Positions 1 through 5,060 of a stretch of DNA of 25,794 nt are shown one piece after another. The number at the start of each line of letters is the position of its first letter. The first letter of the stretch is position 1. The translations under genes and the position numbers were made by a program. The stretch lies in the IMG/VR virus record IMGVR_UViG_3300049840_000035, positions 1-25,794 of that record; one strand, 5' to 3'. The notes beneath the pieces are model-generated. The model made no database searches. It was not told where the DNA came from and worked only from the letters and a program-made list of their open reading frames with translations. The DNA is from a virus.

Positions 1-2
1 GG

Positions 3-173
3 ATGTATGGAATCTACAGTGTAGGTGGACACCTTATGGTGCTTGGTGCATTCTTCATCACTGTTGCTATATTCAGCGACGCGGAGAAAAATGGTCACTT
101 GTGGGTACAACGGACTAAGTTACCCGCAGTGCCGAAACGTCGTATTGTTTGGGATGTGGAGAAGGAAGGATGA
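3..173 (+). CDS. Small single-span membrane protein, possibly 5'-truncated
   Basis: The frame is open from the window edge to TGA at 171-173. The first ATG is at 3, with only two bases upstream, so the true start may lie outside the window. From that ATG it gives 56 residues: a hydrophobic stretch at about residues 7-24 (GGHLMVLGAFFITVAIF), then a polar basic tail ending VEKEG. This suits a one-span inner-membrane microprotein. The stop overlaps the ATG of the next gene (ATGA), suggesting translational coupling. I do not recognise a family. Confidence 0.5.
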   Translation: MYGIYSVGGHLMVLGAFFITVAIFSDAEKNGHLWVQRTKLPAVPKRRIVWDVEKEG

Positions 174-397
174 GTGATATTGCCGATTCGCCTATTTCGA
201 AAACAGGTAACGAAGAGTGGGATAGAACATTCAATGAGTGTTTCTATGAAAATGCAAGAACCGTGATGTGGTCTCACCACTGTATGCATGACGGTTACAT
301 ATATGTCGCACGGGGACAAGAATGTTCTTGGTGCGGCGGAACAGAAGATACAGAACTACAATCCGAAAAGGTTGTGGTTCCTATATTAAAGTTGTGA
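170..397 (+). CDS. Small hypothetical protein with Cys/His pairs
   Basis: 75 residues. An in-frame TTG lies 21 nt upstream, but ATG at 170 is preferred because it overlaps the previous stop (ATGA) and follows a purine-rich GAAGGAAGG Shine-Dalgarno-like stretch. The central part contains HHCMH and the C-terminal half has CSWCGG, so residues for one metal site (C/H pairs about 20 residues apart) are present. Metal binding is inferred, not established. No family recognised; it belongs to a run of small co-directional accessory genes. Confidence 0.6.
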   Translation: MSDIADSPISKTGNEEWDRTFNECFYENARTVMWSHHCMHDGYIYVARGQECSWCGGTEDTELQSEKVVVPILKL

Positions 398-404
398 GGT
401 AACA

Positions 405-617
405 ATGCCAATTAAGTACAAAGAAGACACGATCGTGAAGGACCGTATGACCGGAAAGGTTACGACATCACGTTTCTACGTAAAGAACCTTTCTATCGAA
501 GCGTTGTGGAATGAGTTCCTATCATGCCGCACACCTAAGTTGAAACAGAAGTTCCGCAATGAACTCGCGGCACGCAAAGTCACTCACGAAGAGATGGTGG
601 AACGGGCAAACGCGTGA
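405..617 (+). CDS. Small conserved-type phage protein, unknown function
   Basis: 70 residues beginning MPIKYKEDTIVKDRMTGK. ATG 405 follows a GAGGT ribosome-binding sequence. The N-terminal half looks like a short beta-strand-rich region (TTSRFYVKNLS) and the C-terminal half a charged helix ending in KVTHEEMVERANA. Similar MPIKYKE-type proteins seem familiar to me from marine T4-like phages, but I assign no function. Its stop (TGA 615-617) overlaps a GTG start of the next small frame. Confidence 0.65.
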   Translation: MPIKYKEDTIVKDRMTGKVTTSRFYVKNLSIEALWNEFLSCRTPKLKQKFRNELAARKVTHEEMVERANA

Positions 618-745
618 GTGTAGGAATGTTGGGTCTTCTCGCAGTCTTTATGTGCCCTATGGTCTTTGGTGGTATTACGATGTACTACTCTCATAAAACT
701 ATACATAAAGACACACTAAAAAGGTGGGGCAAAGATGAAGTTTAA
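614..745 (+). CDS. Membrane microprotein (GTG start)
   Basis: 43 residues from GTG 614, which overlaps the preceding stop as GTGA; ATG 626 is an alternative start. Residues about 4-24 (GMLGLLAVFMCPMVFGGITMYY) form one hydrophobic helix, followed by the basic tail SHKTIHKDTLKRWGKDEV. It overlaps the next gene by 11 nt. The close coupling on both sides and the positive-inside tail make it plausible as a real small membrane protein, though the length is near the limit of what sequence alone can support. Confidence 0.5.
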   Translation: MSVGMLGLLAVFMCPMVFGGITMYYSHKTIHKDTLKRWGKDEV

Positions 746-1112
746 AATAGTTTATAGGGAAGAGAATCAGTCAATATTCCCTTGGAAGTCTCGTTTTCGT
801 GGTGTTGTATTGTGGCCGTATATGATTATGCGACCTAGAAAGTATGCGACCGGATCAATTGCTCAATCAGAGTTGATGACACGTCGTTCTCTCGTGAAGT
901 TATACCGACACGAGTTGCAGCACTGTTATCAGATCAAACAGAGAGGGATATTGGGGTTCTATATACGGTATGTCTTTCTCAACCTCACTAAGGGATATCA
1001 GAACCACCCAGACGAACTAGAGGCGCGTCAGTACGAGAATGAAAAATTGACCCCTTTAGAAGAAAAGTGGCTCCATGAAGGGGTTGTGAATTTAAACGAT
1101 TTGGACACTTGA
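735..1112 (+). CDS. Zincin-like (HExxH) putative metallopeptidase-fold protein
   Basis: 125 residues with H59-E-L-Q-H63, the zinc-binding/catalytic HExxH signature of zincin metallopeptidases. A downstream acidic segment (HPDELEARQYE) could give the third ligand, as in gluzincin-like domains. No signal peptide or transmembrane helix is visible, so it would act in the cytoplasm or virion. The start overlaps the previous small gene by 11 nt. The stop codon TGA 1110-1112 lies inside the TTGACA box of the tRNA promoter. Peptidase activity is inferred from the motif; the substrate is unknown. A second HExxH protein lies at 4546-4914. Confidence 0.7.
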   Translation: MKFKIVYREENQSIFPWKSRFRGVVLWPYMIMRPRKYATGSIAQSELMTRRSLVKLYRHELQHCYQIKQRGILGFYIRYVFLNLTKGYQNHPDELEARQYENEKLTPLEEKWLHEGVVNLNDLDT

Positions 1113-1137
1113 CAGTCCTCTTAGTTTTTGATATAAT
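1109..1137 (+). promoter_or_regulatory. Consensus sigma70-type promoter for tRNA-Asn/tRNA-Leu
   Basis: TTGACA at 1109-1114 and TATAAT at 1132-1137 with a 17-nt spacer, a perfect match to the bacterial housekeeping consensus. It sits 14 nt upstream of tRNA-Asn. The preceding gene's TGA stop is embedded in the -35 box. Confidence 0.85.
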
Positions 1138-1150
1138 ATGCACATAATTT

Positions 1151-1226
1151 TGGCGAGTAGTTCAGTTGGTAGAACGCGTGACTGTTAATCACGTTGTCGC
1201 AGGTTCGAGCCCTGCCTCGCCAGCCA
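1151..1226 (+). tRNA. tRNA-Asn (GTT)
   Basis: A complete cloverleaf of 76 nt. The acceptor TGGCGAG pairs with CTCGCCA. The anticodon arm CGTGA/TCACG holds GTT at 1184-1186, and the T arm is GCAGG-TTCGAGC-CCTGC. Discriminator G1223 is followed by an encoded CCA at 1224-1226. It lies directly behind the consensus promoter at 1109-1137 and 4 nt ahead of tRNA-Leu, so the two are probably cotranscribed. Confidence 0.95.
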
Positions 1227-1230
1227 TTTT

Positions 1231-1315
1231 GCGAGAGTGGTGGAATTGGTAGACACGCTGGTTTTAGGTACCAGTGCCGCAAGGCGTGAGAGTTCGAGTC
1301 TCTCCTTTCGCACCA
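1231..1315 (+). tRNA. tRNA-Leu (TAG)
   Basis: An 85-nt class II tRNA. The acceptor GCGAGAG pairs with CTTTCGC (one G-U). The anticodon stem CTGGT/ACCAG encloses TAG at 1265-1267. A variable arm (TGCCGCAAGGCG) and T arm GAGAG-TTCGAGT-CTCTC are present, with CCA encoded at 1313-1315. It is cotranscribed with tRNA-Asn. Confidence 0.95.
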
Positions 1316-1340
1316 TTTATTATGATCCGGTGAGAGTAGT

Positions 1341-1694
1341 ATGACTATGAAGGCAGGAAAGATTTGGGGACAGACAGAACTCATTCATGCGAATGGCGTT
1401 CTAGAGTTTCATCGTATCGAATACAAGAAAGGTTTCAAGTGTTCCGAACATCTCCATGAATATAAGTGGAACGGGTTCTTCGTAGAGTCCGGTGAGATGA
1501 TCGTGCGCGTATGGCAAGATGACCAAGACGGTCTTGTCGATGAGACCATTCTACGTGCGGGTGAGTTCACTCAAGTCAAGCCAGGCAAGATTCACCAGTT
1601 CGAAGGTGTAAAGGACGGTGTTGCATTCGAGTTATATTGGGCAGAGTTTAATCACAACGATATCGTTCGACGCACTATTGGGAGCAAATCTTAA
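1341..1694 (+). CDS. Cupin-fold protein
   Basis: 117 residues. The pattern H37-L-H39 (CSEHLHEYKWN), E51 in VESGEMIVRV, then LRAGEFTQVKPGKIHQFEG with a late His matches the two conserved cupin motifs (HxH...E and a C-terminal H) that bind a metal in a small beta barrel. Cupins of this size are often isomerase-, dioxygenase- or sugar-binding-like; the reaction cannot be read here. ATG 1341 follows a GTGAGAG sequence. The stop TAA shares its last A with the ATG of the next gene (TAATG), implying coupled translation. Confidence 0.75.
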   Translation: MTMKAGKIWGQTELIHANGVLEFHRIEYKKGFKCSEHLHEYKWNGFFVESGEMIVRVWQDDQDGLVDETILRAGEFTQVKPGKIHQFEGVKDGVAFELYWAEFNHNDIVRRTIGSKS

Positions 1695-1996
1695 TGCCCC
1701 CTAAACAAGGACGTGGAGACCCAATGGTACGTGCAGATGGTCGCAATAAACCCGACCGTGGATGGTACCCCGAAAACTTTGATTGGTATCTAAAGTGGGT
1801 TGCTTCTATTTTAATTCTAGTTTCAATGGCCATGCGTTCTGCTGGACCAGATTATCGAATGTATGACTTGACAATCGGGTTCTTAGGTATTATACTATGG
1901 ACTTGGGTATCAGTTATTTGGAAGGATCGCGCACTGATTATGTTGAACGCGGTTTCCTTGTTTATGTTAGGCACAACTATATTGAGAGAATGGTAA
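1694..1996 (+). CDS. Three-span membrane protein, unknown function
   Basis: 100 residues. After a hydrophilic N-terminus (about 30 residues, RNKPDRGWYPENFDWY) there are three hydrophobic segments: about 32-49 (LKWVASILILVSMAM), 59-76 (LTIGFLGIILWTWVSVIW) and 80-96 (LIMLNAVSLFMLGTTIL). This predicts an integral inner-membrane protein. ATG 1694 overlaps the previous stop; ATG 1724 is a weaker alternative. A near-consensus promoter lies inside the reading frame at 1868-1896. Unnamed conserved membrane proteins of this design occur in marine phages; I give no function. Confidence 0.65.
   Translation: MPPKQGRGDPMVRADGRNKPDRGWYPENFDWYLKWVASILILVSMAMRSAGPDYRMYDLTIGFLGIILWTWVSVIWKDRALIMLNAVSLFMLGTTILREW
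1868..1896 (+). promoter_or_regulatory. Intragenic sigma70-type promoter
   Basis: TTGACA at 1868-1873 and TATACT at 1891-1896 with exactly 17 nt between them, inside the membrane-protein gene. Predicted transcription would start near 1903, about 95 nt before the ATG at 1998, so it could supply the DUF3310-like gene and those after it. Confidence 0.55.
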
Positions 1997-1997
1997 T

Positions 1998-2381
1998 ATG
2001 ACTAAGAAGGTATATGCACACACTCCGCCCTACTTCAATGAGACGGTAGAATTTGAAAGATACTCGGACGGTGTGACGATGCGAGAGGCTGCTGATATTA
2101 GTACAGTAGACTATAAGTTTAGTGAAGGTGAGTTGATTGAAGAATTCAAGAATTATGTTGATTCTACATATGGTCAACACTACGCGAAGCAGAAGTTTCA
2201 GGCGACTGAGTTCATCGTAGACGGTGGACACGGTACAGGGTTTTGTATTGGAAACGTGTTGAAGTATGCACAACGGTATGGTAAGAAAGGAACCGATGCA
2301 GACGCACGTAAAGACCTAATGAAGGTTCTACATTACGCATTGATCCAGTTACACGTACATGACCAATCTGCTTCTAACTGA
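1998..2381 (+). CDS. DUF3310-like (SaV-type) protein
   Basis: 127 residues. The C-terminal half contains FCIGNVLKYAQRYGKKG followed by DARKDLMKVLHYALI. This matches the characteristic FxxGNxxKY...R.GKKG...DLxKxxxY pattern of DUF3310, a small helical phage family sometimes labelled SaV-like or nucleotide kinase. Biochemical function is not established. The start follows the previous stop by two bases. The 3' end overlaps the following gene by 23 nt, a long overlap that may mean the neighbour's start is further in. Confidence 0.7.
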   Translation: MTKKVYAHTPPYFNETVEFERYSDGVTMREAADISTVDYKFSEGELIEEFKNYVDSTYGQHYAKQKFQATEFIVDGGHGTGFCIGNVLKYAQRYGKKGTDADARKDLMKVLHYALIQLHVHDQSASN

Positions 2382-2994
2382 TAGAATTCGTTACGTCGGT
2401 CTGGGTGACCGACTTGACGCCCTAGGTGTCGCAAAGATCATGAGCAAAGAAGGACGCGTAAAGATCCTTCAGTCCAATGGTTGGTTCCGACAACTAGAAG
2501 AACTCACAGAGTTGTTCGATCTCAACTGTGTTTACTATCACGGTAAACCAGTGGATCATGAGACTTACAGAGTCCACGATCCAGACGGAGATCACAAGTT
2601 CTGGAGTGTCCGCGACTACCCTCGATTGAGCGTCGATCTCAATCTGGAGTTGCCAAAGAAATTCGTGACCATGCAGTTTGATGGTACACATAATCATAAT
2701 AGGATTCGCAATCCTCAGACCATCATGTCAGAGTGGCGAGAACGGGGGTACGACATTATCCAAGTTGGTGGTAAGGCGACCGATCCAAGGTTCGCACCCA
2801 AGGCGGGTAATCTCAAAAACATAGCTTACGCAATGTCCAAGTCTCACGGACATATCGGTGTCGATTCGGGTATGATGCATCTCGCAAAATTCTCGATGGA
2901 CGCAGATAAAATTTGTGTATATACAGTTATGGAACGAAAGACTAGTTTTGTGTGTGCCCTTGAGAAAAAAGGAGCACTTATTTTAGAACACTAG
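2359..2994 (+). CDS. Glycosyltransferase family 9-like protein
   Basis: 211 residues. It begins with a GLGDRLDALGVAK segment like the glycine-rich N-terminal strand-turn of heptosyltransferase-type (GT9) enzymes. The C-terminal half has IIQVGGKATD, then LKNIAYAMSKSHGHIGVDSGMMHLA. The G-x-D-S-G-x-x-H-L-A motif is the nucleotide-sugar-binding signature of GT-B/GT9 proteins. Length is short for a full two-domain GT9 (usually over 300 residues), so it may be a minimal or degenerate version. Acceptor and donor sugars are unknown; modification of host surface sugars or phage DNA is possible. The last base of its TAG stop is also the first base of tRNA-Asp. Confidence 0.65.
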   Translation: MTNLLLTDRIRYVGLGDRLDALGVAKIMSKEGRVKILQSNGWFRQLEELTELFDLNCVYYHGKPVDHETYRVHDPDGDHKFWSVRDYPRLSVDLNLELPKKFVTMQFDGTHNHNRIRNPQTIMSEWRERGYDIIQVGGKATDPRFAPKAGNLKNIAYAMSKSHGHIGVDSGMMHLAKFSMDADKICVYTVMERKTSFVCALEKKGALILEH

Positions 2995-3070
2995 GAGCGG
3001 TAGTTCAGTTGGTTAGAATACCGGCCTGTCACGCCGGGGGTCGCGGGTTCGAGTCCCGTCCGCTCCGCCA
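2994..3070 (+). tRNA. tRNA-Asp (GTC)
   Basis: A 77-nt cloverleaf. The acceptor GGAGCGG pairs with CCGCTCC. The anticodon arm CCGGC/GCCGG has GTC at 3028-3030, the T arm is GCGGG-TTCGAGT-CCCGT, and CCA is encoded at 3068-3070. Nucleotide 1 coincides with the last base of the upstream TAG stop codon. Confidence 0.95.
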
Positions 3071-3087
3071 ACTTTCGAGAGAAAATT

Positions 3088-3309
3088 ATGAGATTTCTTT
3101 TAGTTGCAGTATTGACAATCGTTACAAGTTGTAGTATAATTGTTGCCAATGAAGATGAAAGAATATGTCTTGATTGGAAGTCTAGGGTAATAGTTCAAGA
3201 AAGATGTATTCCCTATTATGGCACAATAATGTGTGCTGATGAAGAGAAAGTTCAAACGTGGTGTGTCCTCTATGAGGAACTTGAACCGATGAGGAAAGAC
3301 GATGCGTAA
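3088..3309 (+). CDS. Small putative lipoprotein / secreted Cys-rich protein
   Basis: 73 residues. Residues 1-15 form a short basic start, a hydrophobic core (FLLVAVLTIV) and a lipobox-like V-T-S-C15, consistent with signal peptidase II processing and lipidation. The mature part has five further cysteines (C27, C40, C49, C59 and nearby), suggesting disulfides in the periplasm. A Sec signal cleaved after VAN is the alternative. It overlaps the next gene by 8 nt. A perfect consensus promoter (3112-3140) is embedded in the signal-peptide codons. Function unknown. Confidence 0.6.
   Translation: MRFLLVAVLTIVTSCSIIVANEDERICLDWKSRVIVQERCIPYYGTIMCADEEKVQTWCVLYEELEPMRKDDA
3112..3140 (+). promoter_or_regulatory. 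Intragenic consensus sigma70-type promoter
   Basis: TTGACA at 3112-3117, a 17-nt spacer and TATAAT at 3135-3140, all inside the first 53 nt of the lipoprotein gene. It would start transcripts near 3147 for the genes from 3302 onward. The match is perfect, but activity is untested. Confidence 0.6.
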
Positions 3310-3541
3310 AAGCATAACCCCATACCTACTAAAATTAGATGACCGACTTTGGGATGAGATTGAAGACAATCGAATGGCACTCAAGGCATTGTTCCCTTCA
3401 GGTGTATCAAAAAAAGAGTTTATCCAGAATGCGATAATCGCATATAACCAGTCGTTTGTTGAGTCTGGGGTTAAGGAAAAGTTAAGACAAATCCGGCAAG
3501 TGGAGATTGAAGATCCGCTGTCGCCATACTACGGAGAGTAA
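3302..3541 (+). CDS. Small ribbon-helix-helix-like protein (tentative)
   Basis: 79 residues. The start ITPYLLKLDDRLWDEIEDN, then GVSKKEFIQNAIIAYNQSF, reads as a short beta strand followed by two helices separated by a turn, the layout of Arc/MetJ-type ribbon-helix-helix DNA-binding proteins. The fold call is by pattern only. It overlaps the preceding gene by 8 nt and is followed after one base by the next ATG. If correct, it would be a small transcription regulator acting as a dimer. Confidence 0.5.
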   Translation: MRKSITPYLLKLDDRLWDEIEDNRMALKALFPSGVSKKEFIQNAIIAYNQSFVESGVKEKLRQIRQVEIEDPLSPYYGE

Positions 3542-3542
3542 A

Positions 3543-3743
3543 ATGGCAAGAGGAAAGTTAGAAATCAAGCGCCGTCGTGAAGGTGCTTTAGAACGTCTCC
3601 GTGCGTCAAAGTTCTTTGAGAAGAACGATCGCACAGAGGCAAAGTGGCAGGCACGTAAGGACAAGGAGATCGAAATTCTTGAGATCTCCCTTGGTCTGAA
3701 ACAGGCAGCCAAAGTGAAGAGAGAGGAAATCTCTCTCGATTGA
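3543..3743 (+). CDS. Small highly charged helical protein
   Basis: 66 residues from ATG 3543, which lies one base after the previous stop; an in-frame ATG at 3507 would run inside the upstream gene and is not preferred. The sequence is almost entirely charged and helical (LEIKRRREGALERLRASKFFEKND), rich in Lys, Arg and Glu, with no cysteines or hydrophobic spans. This suits a nucleic-acid- or protein-binding helix. No family recognised. Confidence 0.6.
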   Translation: MARGKLEIKRRREGALERLRASKFFEKNDRTEAKWQARKDKEIEILEISLGLKQAAKVKREEISLD

Positions 3744-3755
3744 TAGGGGAATGAT

Positions 3756-3887
3756 ATGGAAATCCTAGCAGTTGTAGCAGTAGTTGTAGTAGTATATTTT
3801 GTCGTGCGAGGTCGCGGCGGTAAAGGTGGTTCAGGCGGTTCAGGTGGATCGAATGGATCAGGTGGAGATGGTCTCAACCGGAAGTGA
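3756..3887 (+). CDS. Membrane microprotein with Gly/Ser-repeat tail
   Basis: 43 residues. ATG 3756 is preceded by AGGGGA at suitable spacing. Residues 2-17 (EILAVVAVVVVVYFVV) form one very hydrophobic, valine-rich helix. A basic hinge (RGRGGK) is followed by repeated GGS units (GGSGGSGGSNGSGGDG). The architecture is a short membrane anchor with a flexible hydrophilic tail on the positively flanked side. It may interact with membrane proteins or act in lysis; no homologue recognised. The tail repeats arise from imprecise GGTTCAGG-type DNA repeats. Confidence 0.55.
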   Translation: MEILAVVAVVVVVYFVVRGRGGKGGSGGSGGSNGSGGDGLNRK

Positions 3888-3970
3888 GTTTTGGTCCTGA
3901 GATGACTTTAAACTCACTCTGGTCGTTACGCCCGTCACCTGAGTATGTGAAAAACTGCTCTACTAATTAA
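3884..3970 (+). CDS. Possible 28-residue microprotein (GTG start)
   Basis: GTG 3884 overlaps the previous TGA (GTGA) and opens a frame to TAA 3968-3970. It encodes 28 residues with Trp and Cys but no clear domain. ATG 3902 is an alternative start. Support is only the coupling geometry and the fact that it fills an otherwise empty 92-nt gap between two genes. It may be untranslated leader for the gene at 3980. Confidence 0.25.
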   Translation: MSFGPEMTLNSLWSLRPSPEYVKNCSTN

Positions 3971-3979
3971 GGAAATGTT

Positions 3980-4141
3980 ATGATACACGAATGGAAAATT
4001 TTCTATAAAGGTATTCAGGTGGGTCTCACCTATTCATTGACAGAGTACGGCGCGAGAGAACGTTGGTATAATACACACTCTATGAGTTCAAGTAAGTACT
4101 CCGGTCTTTCATTTGATGATATCTTTGCAAAGCGAGCATGA
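3980..4141 (+). CDS. Small protein, tandem paralogue A
   Basis: 53 residues. ATG 3980 follows a TTAAGGAAATGTT sequence with AAGGA as ribosome-binding site. It begins MIHEWKIFYKGIQVG and continues LTEYGARERW. The next gene (4138-4308) aligns without gaps over the first 30 residues with 10 identities (W5, K6, I7, G11, G15, T21, G24, A25, E27 plus Met1), so the two look like a local duplication. The probable fold is a beta hairpin followed by a helix. Its TGA overlaps the next ATG (ATGA). Function unknown. Confidence 0.65.
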   Translation: MIHEWKIFYKGIQVGLTYSLTEYGARERWYNTHSMSSSKYSGLSFDDIFAKRA

Positions 4142-4308
4142 CAGGTCTTTGGAAGATTTATATAAACGGGAATTTTATGGGGATCGTTTCGGCGGTTACC
4201 AAACACGGTGCCTGCGAAAAGTATTGCGCAGTATTTGGAATTCCCACGGACATGACTCACACGGGACATGTCCATATCGTAGCAGAGAGGTTCAAATATG
4301 AGCTTTAA
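4138..4308 (+). CDS. Small protein, tandem paralogue B
   Basis: 56 residues beginning MTGLWKIYINGNFMG, then VTKHGACEKYCAVFG. It is paralogous to the product of 3980-4141 (same W-K-I, G, G, T, G-A-x-E pattern in register) but diverges at the C-terminus (HTGHVHIVAERFKYEL). The start is coupled to the previous stop through ATGA, and the end overlaps the following gene by 11 nt. This frame is preferred over an overlapping + strand frame at 4113-4301 because of the paralogy and junctions. Function unknown. Confidence 0.65.
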   Translation: MTGLWKIYINGNFMGIVSAVTKHGACEKYCAVFGIPTDMTHTGHVHIVAERFKYEL

Positions 4309-4549
4309 ATTACCAAGTCCCAACGACATGGGCAATGTGGTCCGTGACTCTCTTCATCAATATTTGGAGTGGCACATATGCGAACACTATGGTGTTCACC
4401 GTATAGATGATCTCACAGTAACAGAGATTACCGAAGTCATGGCCGAATACTTTAACCAGAAATCCGCGCGACTCGATTCGATGGTTGCGCAGGCACTTAG
4501 GATCGCGATAGGAAACTGGGAGTCCAGTAACGGAAAAGGAATCCTATGA
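4298..4549 (+). CDS. Small hypothetical protein
   Basis: 83 residues starting MSFKLPSPNDMGNVVRD. The sequence is mostly helical with several His and acidic residues (HICEHYGVHRIDDLTVTEITEVMAEYF) and a C-terminal helix (LDSMVAQALRIAIGNWE). There are no membrane spans or signal. The start overlaps the previous gene by 11 nt and the TGA overlaps the next ATG (ATGA), so it is firmly embedded in the operon. No family recognised. Confidence 0.65.
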   Translation: MSFKLPSPNDMGNVVRDSLHQYLEWHICEHYGVHRIDDLTVTEITEVMAEYFNQKSARLDSMVAQALRIAIGNWESSNGKGIL

Positions 4550-4914
4550 AAAGTTTAACCTTATCTATTTTAATTTTGTTTATTATATCTTTCCAACCAC
4601 TTCAGGTCAGTGCACAGAAATATTATGGAAAGGATGATTTCAGATTTTTAAAAAAGGAATATGAAAACCTTACGCCAGGCGTTGAATTTGTTTTGATAAA
4701 GAACAAACAAGAATATGACAGGGTCAGAAAGGAACATCTTGGAGTTCAGTGGGACACTATTAGTGCCTTTGCGTATTGGAATCCTAAGAAAGGTACTTGT
4801 AAGATATATATTAAAGATCCGTCATGGAAGTACGAACCTGAGTTGATCGGACACGAAGTCGCTCACTGTATCTGGGGTCGTTTTCATAACGGAAGAAAAG
4901 GAATGAAACCATAG
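4546..4914 (+). CDS. Secreted zincin-like putative metallopeptidase
   Basis: 122 residues. An N-terminal Sec signal is clear: MKSLTL, hydrophobic core SILILFIISF, and a VSA-Q cleavage site near residue 23. The C-terminal end has H103-E-V-A-H107 followed by C-I-W-G111-R-F-H114. The HExxH motif predicts zinc binding. The downstream Gly and His resemble the metzincin HExxHxxGxxH signature but with one extra residue before Gly, so it is near-metzincin rather than canonical. The likely location is the periplasm or outside the host cell; the target is unknown (envelope protein or peptidoglycan are possibilities). The gene is coupled to the preceding one through ATGA. Confidence 0.7.
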   Translation: MKSLTLSILILFIISFQPLQVSAQKYYGKDDFRFLKKEYENLTPGVEFVLIKNKQEYDRVRKEHLGVQWDTISAFAYWNPKKGTCKIYIKDPSWKYEPELIGHEVAHCIWGRFHNGRKGMKP

Positions 4915-4946
4915 TGAATTCCTTCTTTGGTTTGTTTGAAAAACTA

Positions 4947-5035
4947 ATAGGGTCTGATTCCCCTATCCAAATAACTGAATCAGTGGTGCCCAGAAGAGCA
5001 GAGAGTCTCGTTCCTCTCTCAAATCAACGAACGAG
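4947..5035 (+). ncRNA. Two tandem H-type RNA pseudoknots
   Basis: PK1: stem 1 ATAGGG 4947-4952 with CCCTAT 4961-4966; one-nt loop T4953; stem 2 CTGATTC 4954-4960 with GAATCAG 4977-4983; 10-nt A-rich loop 4967-4976. PK2: stem 1 AGAGAG 5000-5005 with CTCTCT 5014-5019; loop T5006; stem 2 CTCGTTC 5007-5013 with GAACGAG 5029-5035; 9-nt A-rich loop 5020-5028. All 26 pairs are Watson-Crick. The two units share flanking sequence (TGGTNCC after each) and differ by compensatory changes in both stems. The topology (6 bp, 1-nt loop, 7 bp) matches the T-even gene 32 leader pseudoknot as I know it. The pair lies in a 147-nt gap between the metallopeptidase gene and tRNA-Arg. The role is unknown. Confidence 0.75.
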
Positions 5036-5060
5036 TGGTACCGGAGGCTGGAAAGAATTG

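Noticed and set aside
1121-1384. Reverse-strand frame with RDSNSHALRHWYLKP-type residues
   Set aside because: This is the well-known protein-like shadow of tRNA-Leu and tRNA-Asn genes, not a gene.
3482-3877. Reverse-strand proline-rich frame of 131 codons
   Set aside because: It is antisense to the Gly/Ser-repeat microprotein and neighbouring genes; the Pro richness is the complement of the GGS repeats.
4037-4072. TTGACA and TATAAT inside the first paralogue gene
   Set aside because: The spacer is 24 nt, too long for a normal sigma70 promoter. The -10 has a TGn extension (4064-4066) and might work alone, but support is thin.
4113-4301. 62-codon + strand frame overlapping paralogue B
   Set aside because: Its product has no resemblance to its neighbours, whereas the alternative frame at 4138-4308 is paralogous to the upstream gene and has an ATGA junction.
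4030-4335. 101-codon reverse-strand frame
   Set aside because: It is antisense to the two coupled paralogous small genes and the next gene, with no promoter or ribosome-binding site seen.
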